From the NCBI RefSeq assembly GCF_022458895.1, contig NZ_JAINFL010000007.1:124001-188000 (forward strand): a DNA stretch of 64,000 bases, written 5' to 3'. Shown here piece by piece: positions 63,684-64,000 of the stretch (its first letter is position 1; every line of letters begins with the position of its first letter). This stretch comes from Roseihalotalea indica (GTDB lineage: Bacteria; Bacteroidota; Bacteroidia; Cytophagales; Cyclobacteriaceae). The position numbers and the translations under genes were made by a program. The notes under the pieces are model-generated. The model did no database searches, was not told the DNA's origin, and saw only the letters and a list, made by a program, of their open reading frames with translations.

Positions 63684-64000
63684 TGAAGAATATTCGTAAT
63701 TTTTGCATTATCGCTCACATTGACCATGGAAAAAGTACCCTGGCCGACCGATTACTCCAGCTAACCGGTTCGGTAGACGAGCGGGATATGCAAGATCAGT
63801 TGTTGGACAATATGGACCTGGAACGAGAGCGGGGTATCACCATCAAGAGCCACGCCATCCAGATGAATTATACCTATCAAAAAGAAGGTCAGCCGGATGA
63901 AGAGTATGTGTTAAATCTGATTGATACCCCCGGCCACGTAGACTTTTCATATGAGGTTTCTCGCTCTATTGCAGCCTGCGAGGGCGCTTTGCTGGTAGTG
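63684..64000 (+). CDS. lepA: Elongation factor 4 (LepA), 5' part
   Basis: The first 105 codons of a translational GTPase run off the window. They contain the P-loop AHIDHGKST (11-19), the switch I region [12 protein letters not shown] and the G3 motif [13 protein letters not shown], with the LepA-typical start MKNIRNFCI. LepA back-translocates or remodels ribosomes under stress and helps 30S biogenesis. The reading begins at ATG 63684, directly after the hairpin leader. Confidence 0.97.

Overview
The window looks like a chromosomal stretch of a Bacteroidota bacterium, most likely a marine-type Cytophagales. This rests on three SusC/SusD pairs, FecI/FecR regulation, a two-component sensor with a reg-propeller/Y_Y_Y region, PD40-OmpA lipoprotein-like architecture, GlnRS, few Shine-Dalgarno sequences, and several matches to the Bacteroidota promoter (TTTG at -33, TAnnTTTG at -7). 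No rRNA, tRNA, CRISPR array, phage or plasmid module was recognised. The genus is not determinable from sequence reading alone.

Layout. 1-794: 3'-truncated toast-rack lipoprotein (minus). 959-6095: sulfatase and a PQQ/cytochrome c dehydrogenase with overlapping stop/start, ended by a strong terminator, then a Tat-exported sugar isomerase/epimerase-like TIM barrel and an exported DinB protein. 6372-7828: small membrane protein divergent from an ECF sigma factor with its putative anti-sigma partner. 8032-10047: PD40-OmpA protein. 10073-14902 (minus): PhyH oxygenase, GT39-type glycosyltransferase, BLUF photoreceptor, GH43-like enzyme, SMUG2-type DNA glycosylase. 15192-20704: second PQQ dehydrogenase and a five-part ThuA-like/sugar dehydrogenase/PKD/cytochrome c/CBM6 lipoprotein. 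20807-24947: pRiA4b ORF-3-like protein, DUF3445 protein, a flippase-like membrane protein and a second GT39 protein. 25186-26576: second ECF sigma/anti-sigma pair. 26905-31478: large sensor kinase and LuxR-type response regulator. 31548-32588: retropepsin-like protein.

33200-39100 is a SusC/SusD/lipoprotein locus without an enzyme. 39441-39761 is an isolated IS630-type helix-turn-helix fragment. 39935-46790 (minus) is a complete FecI-FecR-SusC(STN)-SusD trans-envelope signalling locus. 46986-49986 carries a ribulose-phosphate epimerase/CBS fusion, a second PhyH protein and DAHP synthase. 50498-57059 is a compact polysaccharide locus (SusC, SusD, GH144-type glucanase), probably for beta-1,2-glucan or a related glucan. 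57836-58966 has a tiny lipoprotein and a membrane protein that resembles the front half of a histidine kinase, both behind palindromic operator-like DNA. 59094-64000 is housekeeping-like: glnS, a LOG-like protein, an EEP nuclease-family protein, DUF2237 and the start of lepA.

Together the genes suggest a scavenger of complex, partly sulfated glycans: outer-membrane uptake (SusCD), surface or periplasmic hydrolysis (GH43-like, GH144-like, sulfatase) and periplasmic sugar oxidation by PQQ enzymes that pass electrons to their own haem c domains. Regulation is through ECF/FecR and a two-component pair. The most unusual items are the Rpe-CBS fusion, the five-domain PQQ enzyme, a 7-unit 20-22 bp tandem repeat at 55316-55460, paired TTAC-N4-GTAA palindromes near 58.1 kb, the half-kinase at 58337, and a possible ~90-nt small RNA at 26745-26834.
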